Shown: piece by piece, positions 1 to 7,500 of the stretch
Numbering within the stretch: position 1 is the first letter of the stretch
Layout of the letters: each line of letters begins with the position of its first letter
Assembly: GCA_026398595.1 (NCBI GenBank)
Contig: JAPLSO010000061.1
Span: 1 to 37,624, forward strand
Source: Spirochaetota bacterium
GTDB lineage: Bacteria; Spirochaetota; Spirochaetia; Treponematales; Rectinemataceae
Length of the DNA: 37,624 bases
Direction: 5' to 3'
Notes under the pieces: model-generated
What the model was told of the DNA's origin: nothing
The model's input: only the letters and a program-made list of their open reading frames with translations
Database searches by the model: none
Position numbers and translations under genes: made by a program

Positions 1-1
1 C

Positions 2-1939
2 ATCGCGACGAGGCGGGCGAGCAGCAAGACCGATCTCCAGGCCCTGATCGACGTAGATTTCCGCGGCCTCGTCATCTCGACGATCCAGAAGTTCGATGGA
101 ATGCCCAGTGCAGCCTGCGAACGCGACAACGTGTTCGTCTTCATCGACGAAGCCCACCGATCGGTCGCGAAGGACCTCGGAACCTATCTCATGGCCGCCC
201 TCCCCCATTCCACGATCATCGGCTTCACGGGCACGCCGATAGCCAACAACAGCCAGGGAGAGGGAACGTTCAAGATTTTCGGCGCCCAGGACGAACGCGG
301 CTACCTCGACAAGTACCCGATCGTCGAATCTATAGCCGACGGCACGACGCTCCCGATCAAGCATGTGCTCGCGCCGAGCGACATGACGGTTCCAGCCGAC
401 CGCCTGGACAAGGAGTTCTTCGAACTCGCGGGATCCAAAGGCGTCACGGATATCGACGAACTCAACCGAGTCCTCGACAGGGCGGTCGCCTTGCGCAGCT
501 TCCTGTCGGCGGACGATCGCGTCGAGAAAGTCGCCGCCTTCGTCGCTAATCACTTCAGGGAAAACGTCTTGCCCCTGGGATATAAGGCTTTCCTCATCGC
601 GGTGAACCGCGAGGCCTGCGCCAAATACAAGGTCGCCCTGGACAAGCATTTGCCGCCCCCCTGGTCGGAGGCGATCTACTCCGAAAACGCGGGCGACAAG
701 ATCGACAGGCCCCTCGTGGCGAGGTTTCAGATCGACGCCGAGCGCGAGGCGACCGTGAAAGCTCTCTTCAAAAAGCCGAAGGAAGATCCCAAGATCCTCA
801 TCGTCACCGACAAGCTCCTCGCCGGCTTCGACGCTCCCATCCTCTACTGCCTCTACCTGGACAAGCCGATGCGCGACCATGTCCTCCTTCAGGCCCTCGC
901 CCGCGCGAATCGCCCCTATGTCGACGCCGACGACGTCGAAAAGAAGGTCGGCCTCATCGTGGACTTCGTCGGAGTTTTGCGCGAGCTCAAGAAGGCGCTC
1001 AGTTTCGATTCCGAGGATGTCGGGGAAGCCATCGAGGACATCGACCTGCTCAGGGGGGATTTCGAGAAGAAGATGGCCGCGGCGCGGGTTTCCTGGCTGG
1101 ACCACGCAGATATCGATAAGGACGATCCCGACGAGTCGCTCGAACGCATCGTGTTCGGGAAGTTCCTCGAAATCGAGGAGCGCAAGGCCTTCTATGAAGC
1201 GTTCAAGGAAATCGAAAACCTCTGGGAAATTCTTTCTCCGGATCCCCAACTTCGCGACTATATCGAAGATTACAAGACCCTGACAGCTCTTTACAGCGTA
1301 ACGCGCAACGCGTATTCGGACAAAGCCGGCTACATCGCCGATCTGGCGCACAAGACCCAGCGACTCATCGAATCGAGCGCGCTTCAGTCCGGTCTTTCGC
1401 GCCTCACGAGAGCGGTGACCTTCGACGCTAAAACCATAGAAACGCTCAGAAGGGAGAAAGGATCCGACGAAAGCAAGGTGTTCAACCTCGTGCGGGGACT
1501 CCAGAAGGAACTCGAGGACAAGCCGGACATGGCGAGCGTCCTCCTTCCCCTCAAGGAGAGGGCGGAGCGCATTGTCAGGGACCTTTCCGATAAACAGATT
1601 GACGCGCTCAAGGCGCTCGACGGCTTGATGGGCCTCGCGAACGAGCGGGAAGCCGCCCTCAAATCAGCATCCGAGAGCGGACTGAGCGAACGCGCCTTTT
1701 CCGCGTATTGGACGCTTCACGAGGATCCTGTCCTGTATTCCGCCGGTATTTCCCCGATGGAATTCGCGCGCGATGCCGAGCATCTTTTAACACGTTACCC
1801 GAACGCGGCGGAAAACCAGGAGGAAGGCCGCCGTCTGCGGTCGGCTTTGTACCGCCCACTACTGAACCTCGGGCTCGAGGATCGCACACGCATCGTGGAA
1901 AAAACCATCGAGTCGCTTTTCGGGAGCATTCAGGAATGA
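2..1939 (+). CDS. hsdR: Type I restriction enzyme R subunit (HsdR), C-terminal part, 5' truncated
   Basis: Motor/translocase subunit of a type I restriction-modification complex, which translocates DNA and cleaves it when methylation is absent. The frame is already open at base 2, so the N-terminal nuclease domain and Walker A lie outside the window; about 645 residues are visible. Superfamily 2 helicase motifs follow in order: STIQKF just before base 101, the DEAH box (IDEAH, about bases 143-157), FTGTP (about 224-238), [11 protein letters not shown] (about 816-848) and the arginine-finger motif [10 protein letters not shown] (about 891-920). The remaining ~330 residues form the helical C-terminal region expected in HsdR. 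The stop overlaps the next start as ATGA. HsdM and HsdS are not visible, so whether the system is complete cannot be judged. Identification is firm from motifs and length. Confidence 0.93.
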   Translation: MATRRASSKTDLQALIDVDFRGLVISTIQKFDGMPSAACERDNVFVFIDEAHRSVAKDLGTYLMAALPHSTIIGFTGTPIANNSQGEGTFKIFGAQDERGYLDKYPIVESIADGTTLPIKHVLAPSDMTVPADRLDKEFFELAGSKGVTDIDELNRVLDRAVALRSFLSADDRVEKVAAFVANHFRENVLPLGYKAFLIAVNREACAKYKVALDKHLPPPWSEAIYSENAGDKIDRPLVARFQIDAEREATVKALFKKPKEDPKILIVTDKLLAGFDAPILYCLYLDKPMRDHVLLQALARANRPYVDADDVEKKVGLIVDFVGVLRELKKALSFDSEDVGEAIEDIDLLRGDFEKKMAAARVSWLDHADIDKDDPDESLERIVFGKFLEIEERKAFYEAFKEIENLWEILSPDPQLRDYIEDYKTLTALYSVTRNAYSDKAGYIADLAHKTQRLIESSALQSGLSRLTRAVTFDAKTIETLRREKGSDESKVFNLVRGLQKELEDKPDMASVLLPLKERAERIVRDLSDKQIDALKALDGLMGLANEREAALKSASESGLSERAFSAYWTLHEDPVLYSAGISPMEFARDAEHLLTRYPNAAENQEEGRRLRSALYRPLLNLGLEDRTRIVEKTIESLFGSIQE

Positions 1940-2268
1940 CGAGTTCCCCCAATCCCGCACAAGAATTCAAACGCAAGGTGCTGCGATGGTCAATCGTCCT
2001 CCATGTACATCCTCGTGCGATTCGTATTCAAAAAATGAAGCGGAAATGGGGCTCCTGCTCAACTGGAGGCACCGTCACGCTCGCGGAAGACCTCGTCGAT
2101 CAGGATGAGCCCTTCCAGGATTACGTCATCGTCCACGAGCTTCTCCACCTGCGCATTCCGACCCATGGAAGGCTCTTCAAGGCGCTCATGAGCATACATG
2201 CGCCCGGATGGCGGAGGATGGACGAAAAACGCATGGACGGAAGAACCCTATCGAATCCTATTCAATGA
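1936..2268 (+). CDS. Small YgjP/DUF45-type zinc metallopeptidase next to hsdR
   Basis: A 110-residue protein with a zinc-protease motif: HELLH at residues 67-71, followed by H77. It also carries the family hallmark RKWGSC (residues 36-41, usually RWGSC) ahead of a short beta strand. These match the YgjP-like (DUF45, M48-related) metallopeptidases. Full YgjP proteins usually run 160-240 residues; this one keeps only the catalytic core. The ATG at 1936 is chosen because it overlaps the hsdR stop (ATGA), implying translational coupling; the same frame extends upstream but only inside hsdR. Such peptidases are commonly seen beside type I restriction genes, but their role there is not established. 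The substrate is unknown. Confidence 0.85.
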   Translation: MTSSPNPAQEFKRKVLRWSIVLHVHPRAIRIQKMKRKWGSCSTGGTVTLAEDLVDQDEPFQDYVIVHELLHLRIPTHGRLFKALMSIHAPGWRRMDEKRMDGRTLSNPIQ

Positions 2269-2323
2269 TACAGCTTTTTCGAAGATCAAGTATAAGACTG
2301 AAATGAGGATCTCCACCCAGTCA

Positions 2324-2420
2324 GCGAGGGGCGACGGAGCGGACAGGGGTCAGACATTCCGCAGGTTCGAAGAACCGAGGACCAGTCTGATCCCTGTCCG
2401 CGCCAGTCGGGGCCCCTCGC
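2324..2420. repeat. REP-like imperfect long hairpin
   Basis: Outer arms gcgaggggc (2324-2332) and gcccctcgc (2412-2420) are exact complements. They continue inward through ggacaggggtcagac (2341-2355) against gtctgatccctgtcc (2385-2399), with one mismatch inside these arms and unpaired bases between the two segments. The loop holds a second small hairpin, ggttc (2364-2368) with gaacc (2372-2376). No T-tract follows, so it is not a simple terminator. Arms containing ACAGGGGTCAGAC resemble the palindromes that flank Y1 (IS200-like/RAYT) transposase genes, but no transposase is present, so this may be a solo or decayed copy. It lies in the convergent gap between the metallopeptidase gene and the Gre-family gene. 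Confidence 0.6.
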
Positions 2421-2470
2421 TATAGTAATATGGCTGTTTTATCAGCACTTCAACTTGAACGAATTTGGAA

Positions 2471-2992
2471 TTATTTGATCTCGAGTATTGTCAGCCTCTT
2501 CTCGCCCTGGGGCAGCTTCACGACAGCCGTATCGCCGACATGCCTGCCGAGGAGGGCCCTGGCGACCGGGCTGGCCCAGGAGACAAGGCCGTGCTCGGGG
2601 TCGCTCTCGTCCACGCCCACGATCCGGTATTCTGTCTCGGCGCCGCTCGCCTCGCGCACTCTGGCTTTAAGACCGAAGACGACGCGATCGGTAGCTGCCG
2701 GCGGCTCAACCACTTCGAGTATCGATTTCATCCTGCCGAGATAGGATACGCGCCGGTCGATCTCCGAAAGCCGCCTGAGGTAATCGGCCTTGTCGGCGGG
2801 TTCGGCCGCGGCCAGGGCTGCGGAAGCTCGCGGCCGTTCGACCTCGTCGAGCCGCCGCAATTCGTCGTTCATAAGGAGGGCTCCTTCGGGCGTCATGTAA
2901 TTCCTGGCTCCCGGGGCGAGGGGAAGAGGTATTTCATGCATGTCCTCGGTCTCGTCCTGGCCCGCGTCCTCGTCGACGAAAGCTCTGCTCAT
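2471..2992 (-). CDS. GreA/GreB-family transcription elongation factor
   Basis: A 173-residue protein of the Gre family, which binds the RNA polymerase secondary channel. An acidic leader (residues 1-30, starting MSRAFV) is followed by NYMTPEG, the start of the Gre coiled coil, then ADYLRRLSEIDRR and a C-terminal FKBP-like domain (RIVGVDE, SPVARALLG, GDTAVV). Compared with E. coli GreB the coiled-coil tip is about seven residues shorter. The tip acids, Asp and Glu in GreB, may be replaced by the E and D of AEPADKADY, so RNA-cleavage activity is uncertain. The leader and short tip resemble a known subgroup of Gre-like proteins. The start overlaps the murQ stop (ATGA), placing it last in the yraN-murQ operon. 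Confidence 0.85.
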   Translation of the reverse strand: MSRAFVDEDAGQDETEDMHEIPLPLAPGARNYMTPEGALLMNDELRRLDEVERPRASAALAAAEPADKADYLRRLSEIDRRVSYLGRMKSILEVVEPPAATDRVVFGLKARVREASGAETEYRIVGVDESDPEHGLVSWASPVARALLGRHVGDTAVVKLPQGEKRLTILEIK

Positions 2993-3933
2993 CGCTCCTG
3001 CCTGCCGTTGTCTCCGCCCGCGAGCTTAACCGCGTCGGAAATCCTTCCTCCGCCCCTGGCAAGGAGTCCGACAGCCTCACAGGCTCCGATGCCGAGAAGG
3101 ATCATGAGGATAGCCGCCTTGGGCTTGCCGTCCGATTCGGCGAAGGCCTTCTCAGCCGTCTTTCTATCGCAGCCCGTCGCCTGCCGTACGAGCCGCTTGG
3201 AACGCTCGACGAGTTTCTTGTTGACGGGCGTGAGGTCGACCATGAGGTTACCATACACCTTGCCCAGTCGGATCATACTCGCCGTCGTGAGCATGTTGAG
3301 AACGAGTTTCTGGGCCGTACCCCCCTTCATCCGCGTCGAGCCCGTGATTATCTCGGGGCCCACGTCCAGAAGTATCCTGTGGTCGGCATAATCGAAGGTC
3401 TTCGAACCGATGTTGCAGGAGATGGCCCCCACACGGGCGCCTAGGCTCTTGGCGTAGGCCATGGCACCCAGGACATAGGGCGCCGAACCCGAGGCCGTTA
3501 TACCCACGAGTACATCGTCGGAGGAGAAGGTTATCGCCTTGAGTGCCTCTTCCCCAGCTGCAGGGTCATCCTCTGCCCCTTCGATCGATCGTCTGAGGGC
3601 CGCGTCCCCTCCGGCGATGAGGCCGACGACCATGCCGGCGGGAACGCCGAAGGTGGGGGGGCATTCCGAGGCGTCGAGAACACCGAGCCTCCCCGATGTG
3701 CCGGCGCCGATGTAGACGAGCCTTCCGGACTTCTGGAAAGCCGCGACGACGTCATCGACGAGGTCGGCGAGGGAAGACATGGCCTTTGCCACAGCCTCGG
3801 GCACCCGGGCGTCTTCCTCGTTCATGAGACGGAGGATTTCCGGCACCTCGCGGGAATCAATGTGCATCGAATGGGGGTTGCGCGACTCGGTAGCGGCGCC
3901 TTCCAGGCTGTCTTCGCTTTTCGGAGATTCCAT
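2989..3933 (-). CDS. murQ: N-acetylmuramic acid 6-phosphate etherase
   Basis: Cytoplasmic etherase that splits the lactyl ether of MurNAc-6-phosphate to give GlcNAc-6-phosphate and D-lactate in cell-wall recycling. The 314-residue product has the SIS-domain signature GAGTSGRLGVLDASECPPT. The two catalytic glutamates (E83 and E114 in E. coli) correspond to E90 in DASEC and E121 in EGAED, with the same spacing of 31. GSTRMKGGTAQK is also typical. The frame is open further upstream, but that part overlaps the neighbouring gene; the ATG at 3933 has AAGGTG just ahead and gives the usual length. No MurNAc PTS or kinase gene lies nearby, so the source of substrate is not evident here. Confidence 0.95.
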   Translation of the reverse strand: MESPKSEDSLEGAATESRNPHSMHIDSREVPEILRLMNEEDARVPEAVAKAMSSLADLVDDVVAAFQKSGRLVYIGAGTSGRLGVLDASECPPTFGVPAGMVVGLIAGGDAALRRSIEGAEDDPAAGEEALKAITFSSDDVLVGITASGSAPYVLGAMAYAKSLGARVGAISCNIGSKTFDYADHRILLDVGPEIITGSTRMKGGTAQKLVLNMLTTASMIRLGKVYGNLMVDLTPVNKKLVERSKRLVRQATGCDRKTAEKAFAESDGKPKAAILMILLGIGACEAVGLLARGGGRISDAVKLAGGDNGRQER

Positions 3934-3958
3934 CTTTACACCTTGGCCGCGGAGGGGA

Positions 3959-4432
3959 TCAGATCTTGGTGATGTAAGAGGACATATCCTTCCTCCACGC
4001 CTGCTTCTCACCCTCTTTCTCCCACCTGATCCTCCGATTGATGACGAAGACCCCTTCCGTACCGTTCTTGAAGGTGACGACGCCGAAACAGCCGGCGCCG
4101 AGATAGACGAGCTTCTCGCCGGCCTCGAGGGGCTCAGAAGCGGAAAGCCTTTCAAAGACGCAGTCAAAATGGACGGGAGCACCGCTTTCCTTGTCGGCCA
4201 AGGCCCCCGAGAGATCGAAGATGGATTTGCCGCAGATGACGCAGTCCATCAAGGGCATAGGTTTCCGGGGTTCATCCGTCCTGACGCCTAAAGTCGATGT
4301 GTCCCGCTGAGCCTTGCCCGGGGTCCTCTCCTGGCCGCGCGGGTGGCCGCCATGTCTTTGCTGGCCCTGCCTCGGCTGGTTCCTTCTGCCCGGGCTTCTG
4401 GGCTGGCCCTGGTTCTTGCCGTTATCGTTCAT
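3959..4432 (-). CDS. Small protein with basic disordered N-terminus and C-x2-C/H-x2-C motif
   Basis: I do not recognise a named family. The first ~60 residues are low-complexity and rich in Gly, Gln, Arg and Pro (repeated RGQ/GQP-like segments), which suggests a disordered nucleic-acid-binding tail. A compact domain follows with C64-x2-C67 and H88-x2-C91, spaced like a treble-clef or zinc-ribbon site, then a predicted beta-rich part (KLVYLGAGCFGVVTF). The total length is 157 residues. It sits between the FlgM-like gene, with an 11-base overlap, and murQ, 25 bases downstream, in one minus-strand operon. A zinc-dependent RNA- or DNA-binding role is inference only. Confidence 0.6.
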   Translation of the reverse strand: MNDNGKNQGQPRSPGRRNQPRQGQQRHGGHPRGQERTPGKAQRDTSTLGVRTDEPRKPMPLMDCVICGKSIFDLSGALADKESGAPVHFDCVFERLSASEPLEAGEKLVYLGAGCFGVVTFKNGTEGVFVINRRIRWEKEGEKQAWRKDMSSYITKI

Positions 4433-4652
4433 GCCCTTCCTTCTTCTTGAGTGTATTGGTGAGGAAATTGGCTATTCCCGTGACCGCGTCGTCTACATAC
4501 GCATCATCCTCGAGTTTATGCCTGATCTCGTGGAGTTTGTATATATCTCTACCCATAGTTTCGGGAATGAGCCCATCCGATCCTCTTTTACCACCGGGAT
4601 GGGATCCAGCCCAGGACAGCGAATCTCTGGATGCAGCTTCAGTTTTCCTCAT
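4422..4652 (-). CDS. Small protein resembling anti-sigma-28 factor FlgM
   Basis: A 76-residue product. Residues 1-33 look disordered. Residues 35-68 (DIYKLHEIRHKLEDD, then AYVDDAVTGIANFL) resemble the C-terminal half of FlgM, where a helix of the type KVxxIKxxIExG is followed by Y-x-(V/I)-(D/N) and a second helix xxIAxxLL that binds sigma-28. FlgM proteins are usually 85-105 residues, so this one is short. The start overlaps the yraN stop (ATGA) and the end overlaps the next gene by 11 bases. The assignment rests on pattern only; a conserved small protein unrelated to flagella is possible. Confidence 0.5.
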   Translation of the reverse strand: MRKTEAASRDSLSWAGSHPGGKRGSDGLIPETMGRDIYKLHEIRHKLEDDAYVDDAVTGIANFLTNTLKKKEGHER

Positions 4653-5017
4653 ATTGTCTCGTCAAACGCTCCTTCGTAGCGTTGGGGCTCCCCTTTCGAA
4701 GGGAGAAACAGGACATCGTACCGGATGTGCTTCCCCCTATATTGTCGATATTTCGCGAGGAATATCTTAGAGGTTTCTATGATCCGCCGTGTTTTAGCCC
4801 GACCTATCGAGTCAAGGAGGTCGCCGGGACCGTTGCGTGTCCATTTCTTGACTTCAACGAAGACGAGGGTGTCCCCCCTCGCGGCGACAATGTCGATCTC
4901 TCCCTGACCGGCCCTGAAGTTTCTGGCCAGAATCCGCCAGCCCTCCAGCTCGAGGAAGGCCGCAGCCTCGGCCTCCCCCGTCCTTCCAAAGGCTGACGTC
5001 GATTCCCTGTTCTCCAC
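4649..5017 (-). CDS. yraN: UPF0102 family protein (YraN-like, endonuclease fold)
   Basis: A 122-residue member of UPF0102, a family with a restriction-endonuclease-like fold whose exact role is unsettled. The diagnostic pieces are GRTGEAEAAAFLE near the N-terminus, GEIDIVAARGD and VFVEVK, i.e. the E-(D)-ExK-type active-site layout. A GTG at 5017 is used as start: no ATG exists in frame between it and an upstream in-frame stop, and it gives the standard family N-terminus. No clear Shine-Dalgarno precedes it, but a small hairpin does. It begins the yraN, FlgM-like, Cys/His, murQ, gre operon. Confidence 0.88.
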   Translation of the reverse strand: MENRESTSAFGRTGEAEAAAFLELEGWRILARNFRAGQGEIDIVAARGDTLVFVEVKKWTRNGPGDLLDSIGRAKTRRIIETSKIFLAKYRQYRGKHIRYDVLFLPSKGEPQRYEGAFDETI

Positions 5018-5028
5018 AACGAAAAGAC

Positions 5029-5049
5029 GCGCAAAGGACTGCCTTGCGC
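5029..5049 (-). other. Hairpin just upstream of yraN
   Basis: On the minus strand gcgcaa/ttgcgc (plus extra GG/CC pairs around a one-base bulge) forms a short GC-rich stem. It is followed by a mixed T-rich run (tcttttcgtt) leading into the GTG start of yraN. It could be a secondary terminator for the rplS operon, a leader structure, or chance. No good promoter was found between it and the rplS terminator. Confidence 0.35.
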
Positions 5050-5084
5050 TTCAAATCCGGATAAAGCTCCGGTCCTCGGACAAT

Positions 5085-5111
5085 AAAAAACCCGGAATCG
5101 CTTCCGGGTTT
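5085..5111 (-). terminator. Rho-independent terminator of the rpsP-rplS operon
   Basis: Perfect 10-bp stem aaacccggaa (5088-5097) and ttccgggttt (5102-5111) with a 4-base loop. Read on the minus strand it ends in a run of six T. It lies 23 bases after the rplS stop. Confidence 0.9.
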
Positions 5112-5133
5112 GCGTATTGACGGTGGAGTCGCT

Positions 5134-5508
5134 TCAGGCCTTCTGGCCCTCGATTTCCTTTTTGGAAATGATGAGTTCCTTGACCTTGGATTTCTTGCCG
5201 ACCTTAGCGCGGATGTAGTAGAGTTTGGCTCTCCTGACCTTGCCGCGGCGCAGCACCTCGACGTTCTCGACCCTCGGTGAATGGAGGGGGAAAACCCGCT
5301 CGACGCCGATGCCGTAGGAGTTCTTCCTGACCGTGAAGGTCTTGCCGATCCCGGCGTTCTTCATGGCGATCACGAGGCCCTCGTAGGCCTGGACGCGCTC
5401 GGTCTTTCCCTCGACGATCTTGAAGCTCACGCGGACAGTGTCACCCACGTTGAACGCGGGAATCTCACTCTTGATCTGTTCGGCCTGTATAGCCTGTACC
5501 AGGTTCAT
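5134..5508 (-). CDS. rplS: 50S ribosomal protein L19
   Basis: L19, a component of the large subunit at the 30S/50S interface, 124 residues, a normal length. Diagnostic stretches are [47 protein letters not shown] and [14 protein letters not shown]. An in-frame ATG exists at 5523, but AGGGGG lies just ahead of the ATG at 5508 and the family begins at this Met, so 5508 is chosen. The first 44 bases overlap the 3' end of trmD, and the ribosome-binding site is therefore inside trmD, which suggests coupled translation. It is the last gene before the operon terminator. Confidence 0.96.
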   Translation of the reverse strand: MNLVQAIQAEQIKSEIPAFNVGDTVRVSFKIVEGKTERVQAYEGLVIAMKNAGIGKTFTVRKNSYGIGVERVFPLHSPRVENVEVLRRGKVRRAKLYYIRAKVGKKSKVKELIISKKEIEGQKA

Positions 5509-6235
5509 GCCATCCCCCTTCATCTATCGTTTCGCGCAACAAGGCGGCCGCCTCGCCGGGCAGGCTGTCCTTCGACAGGAGCTCGGGGCGGTAGGCCAGG
5601 GTCTTGGCTAAGCTCGCCTTGAGCCTCCACCGCGCGATCTGTGCATGATTCCCCGAGACTAAGACATCGGGGACCCGTAAAATACCATATTTCGCCGGGC
5701 GTGTATACTGGGGATACTCGAGAATTCCTTTGGAGAAGCTCTCTTCCTCGAGAGATTCCCCTGAAATCACGCCAGGCCTCAGCCTGTAGATTGCGTCGAC
5801 GAGGACCATGGCGGCCACCTCGCCGCTCGAAAGCACGTAGTCGCCAATCGAAATCTCGTCCGTCACCCTCGAGTCGATGATCCGCTGATCGATTCCCTCG
5901 TAGTGGCCGCAGAGAATCACGAGGTTATCCTCGGCCGCCAACTCCTGGGCCATGGCCTGGTTGAAGAGTCTGCCCGAAGGAGTGACGTAGATCGTTCTCA
6001 CGCCGGGGGATCCAGCCGCCAAAAGGGCCGCGTCAAGGGGTTCGGGCTTCATCAGCATGCCGGCACCCCCGCCGAAAACCTCATCATCGCACTTGCGGTG
6101 CTTGTCCGTCGCGTAGTCCCGGATGTTGACAAGGGAATATTCGATGAGGCCCGCTACGATCGCCCGCTTCATGATCGAGACCTCGAAGAAGCCCCTCATG
6201 ATTTCGGGGAAGAGACTCAAGACCGTGATTTTCAT
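5465..6235 (-). CDS. trmD: tRNA (guanine-N1-)-methyltransferase TrmD
   Basis: Makes m1G at position 37 of tRNAs reading CCN, CUN and CGG codons, preventing +1 frameshifting; uses S-adenosylmethionine through a trefoil knot (SPOUT class). Seen: [10 protein letters not shown] at the N-terminus, [17 protein letters not shown], the knot segments [25 protein letters not shown] and [13 protein letters not shown], then PQYTRPA. Length is 256 residues. The ATG at 6235 overlaps the rimM stop (ATGA); a GTG 12 bases upstream gives a less typical start. The last ~15 codons overlap rplS in another frame and encode a poorly conserved tail. Confidence 0.97.
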   Translation of the reverse strand: MKITVLSLFPEIMRGFFEVSIMKRAIVAGLIEYSLVNIRDYATDKHRKCDDEVFGGGAGMLMKPEPLDAALLAAGSPGVRTIYVTPSGRLFNQAMAQELAAEDNLVILCGHYEGIDQRIIDSRVTDEISIGDYVLSSGEVAAMVLVDAIYRLRPGVISGESLEEESFSKGILEYPQYTRPAKYGILRVPDVLVSGNHAQIARWRLKASLAKTLAYRPELLSKDSLPGEAAALLRETIDEGGWHEPGTGYTGRTDQE

Positions 6236-6762
6236 TCCAGGAGCCACCCGGCAAGAAGCTCGAGGCTCCGTGCCGAAAGGTCGACCCCGCCGACGAAAAT
6301 CGTCCTGAAGGGCACCAGCGGCCTGGCACCCGTCCCGTCGACCAATATTTCCAGAAGAGGATCGGCACCGCCATCAAGAACCGCGACGACTTCGCCTACA
6401 CGTCTGTGATCGAGGAGAACGGAGAGCCCCACGAGATCGTGGATATAATACTCGTTCTTTCGCAGGGGGGAGGCCTCGGATCGGGGGAGGAAGATTTCAA
6501 GACCAGTGAGGGCCCGGGCTGTTTCGGGCGTATCGTAACCTTCAAAGGCAAAGCTTGCGCCCCAATCCCCGCTCATGACTGCCCTGACGGTCAGGGTCTT
6601 CACCTTTTCGGGTGAAGACCCTGGAGCGGCAAGTACCTTCTTGAGGCCGATGAGATGTCCGTATTCGCCGGAATAGCTCTGGAGCTTGAGGAAGCCGCCC
6701 AGCCCGCGGGGGGCGCCGAGTTTGGCCACGGCCAGAAGGCCTTCCTTCCCTGCATCAACCAT
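6232..6762 (-). CDS. rimM: Ribosome maturation factor RimM
   Basis: Assists late 30S assembly by binding S19 near the 16S rRNA 3' domain. Residues LGAPRGLGGFLKLQSYSG match the N-terminal RimM beta-barrel (typically GxxGxxGxxKV), and EYYIHDLVGLSV plus VDGTGARPLVPF match the PRC-barrel half. The length of 176 residues is normal. The ATG at 6762 is used; an in-frame TTG at 6768 is possible, since neither has a convincing Shine-Dalgarno. It lies between khpA and trmD in the conserved rpsP-khpA-rimM-trmD-rplS order, which supports the call. Confidence 0.93.
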   Translation of the reverse strand: MVDAGKEGLLAVAKLGAPRGLGGFLKLQSYSGEYGHLIGLKKVLAAPGSSPEKVKTLTVRAVMSGDWGASFAFEGYDTPETARALTGLEIFLPRSEASPLRKNEYYIHDLVGLSVLLDHRRVGEVVAVLDGGADPLLEILVDGTGARPLVPFRTIFVGGVDLSARSLELLAGWLLE

Positions 6763-6771
6763 GGGCAAGCT

Positions 6772-7005
6772 TCAGTCCAGGATCTCCAGGATGACGCGCT
6801 TGGATTGAGCGGATGCCGAGGCCGAGAGGATAGTGCGTATGGCCCTGGCGATGCGGCCGTTCTTGCCGATCACCTTGCCAACATCGGCTTCCGCCACCTT
6901 AAGCTCAAGTATGGTCGATTTCTCGCCCTCGATCACTTTGATTTCGACGGCAGCTGGGTCGTCGACAAGGGATTTGACGATATATTCCACAAGATCTCGT
7001 TCCAC
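6772..7005 (-). CDS. khpA: KH-domain RNA-binding protein KhpA
   Basis: A 77-residue single-KH protein. The GxxG loop of the type II KH fold is in GKVIGKNGRIARAI. Proteins of this type (KhpA/YlqC) bind RNA, often with KhpB, and in Gram-positive bacteria influence cell division and elongation; the role in this organism is not known. The position between rpsP and rimM is the standard one. The start MERDLVEYIVKSLVD is typical. Confidence 0.94.
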   Translation of the reverse strand: MERDLVEYIVKSLVDDPAAVEIKVIEGEKSTILELKVAEADVGKVIGKNGRIARAIRTILSASASAQSKRVILEILD

Positions 7006-7063
7006 TTCATTTCTCCTTCGGAAACAACGCAGGTCGAGGGAGCCCGCCAGGGTTCCCGTAGTT

Positions 7064-7315
7064 CTATTTGACCTGGATGTTCTTCTTGTTCAGTAGGGAG
7101 CGGACTGTGTCCGAAGGCAGGGCCCCTCGGGAGAGCCAGAGCTTGGCCTTCCCCTCGTCGATGACGAGCTGCTTGTCCTCGGCTTCGATGGGGTGGTAGA
7201 AGCCGATCTCGTCGACAGTCTTGGAGTCGCGGGCGGACTTGATGTCCATGATGACGATGCGGTAATAGGGACGGGCTTTGGCGCCGAATTTCTTGAGCCT
7301 GATCTTGACGCTCAC
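7064..7315 (-). CDS. rpsP: 30S ribosomal protein S16
   Basis: S16, a small-subunit assembly protein, 83 residues. SVKIRLKKFGAKARPYYRIVIMD is split here as SVKIRLKKFG and ARPYYRIVIMD, both family signatures; EIGFYHP and WLSRGALPSDTV follow. The frame is open upstream, but the GTG at 7315 has a textbook AGGAGG five bases ahead (about 7321-7326) and gives the family N-terminus, so GTG is the start. First gene of the five-gene ribosomal/tRNA-modification operon. Confidence 0.96.
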   Translation of the reverse strand: MSVKIRLKKFGAKARPYYRIVIMDIKSARDSKTVDEIGFYHPIEAEDKQLVIDEGKAKLWLSRGALPSDTVRSLLNKKNIQVK

Positions 7316-7365
7316 GGATTCCTCCTGGAAGACTTGGAAGTTCGGACCCTGCTTTAGAATCACTG

Positions 7366-7393
7366 ACCCCCGGATCAGGGCCCGGATCGGGGT
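7366..7393 (-). other. Leader hairpin ahead of rpsP
   Basis: Within the predicted rpsP 5' UTR a GC-rich stem forms between 7366-7376 and 7385-7393 (acccc with ggggt, gatc with gatc, with a two-base bulge). It begins only a few bases after the predicted transcription start and has no U-tract. It may stabilise the leader or regulate the operon; no known ribosomal-protein leader was recognised. Confidence 0.35.
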
Positions 7394-7406
7394 AACATGC
7401 TCAGGA

Positions 7407-7435
7407 TTTATATCCCAAGCCTCAGGTAAAGTCAA
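7407..7435 (-). promoter_or_regulatory. Sigma-70 promoter of the rpsP operon
   Basis: On the minus strand TTGACT (7435-7430), a 17-base spacer, then TATAAA (7412-7407). Predicted start near 7400, giving a leader of about 85 bases before the rpsP GTG. Confidence 0.8.
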
Positions 7436-7465
7436 TGTATCGAGGGCTTGGCCGTCCGGCCGTGA

Positions 7466-7494
7466 TTGAGTTTTATTCCTTGGCCCGATAGTAT
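7466..7494 (+). promoter_or_regulatory. Sigma-70 promoter of dus, apparently leaderless
   Basis: TTGAGT (7466-7471), 17-base spacer, TAGTAT (7489-7494). The ATG of dus lies at 7501, exactly where transcription would start, and no Shine-Dalgarno exists between. Confidence 0.65.
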
Positions 7495-7500
7495 CTTCCC

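Noticed and set aside
2465..3391. 308-codon plus-strand frame over gre and murQ
   Set aside because: Antisense to two genes with clear family motifs.
3934..4182. N-terminal extension of murQ
   Set aside because: Overlaps the Cys/His protein gene, is low-complexity, and the family length is reached from 3933.
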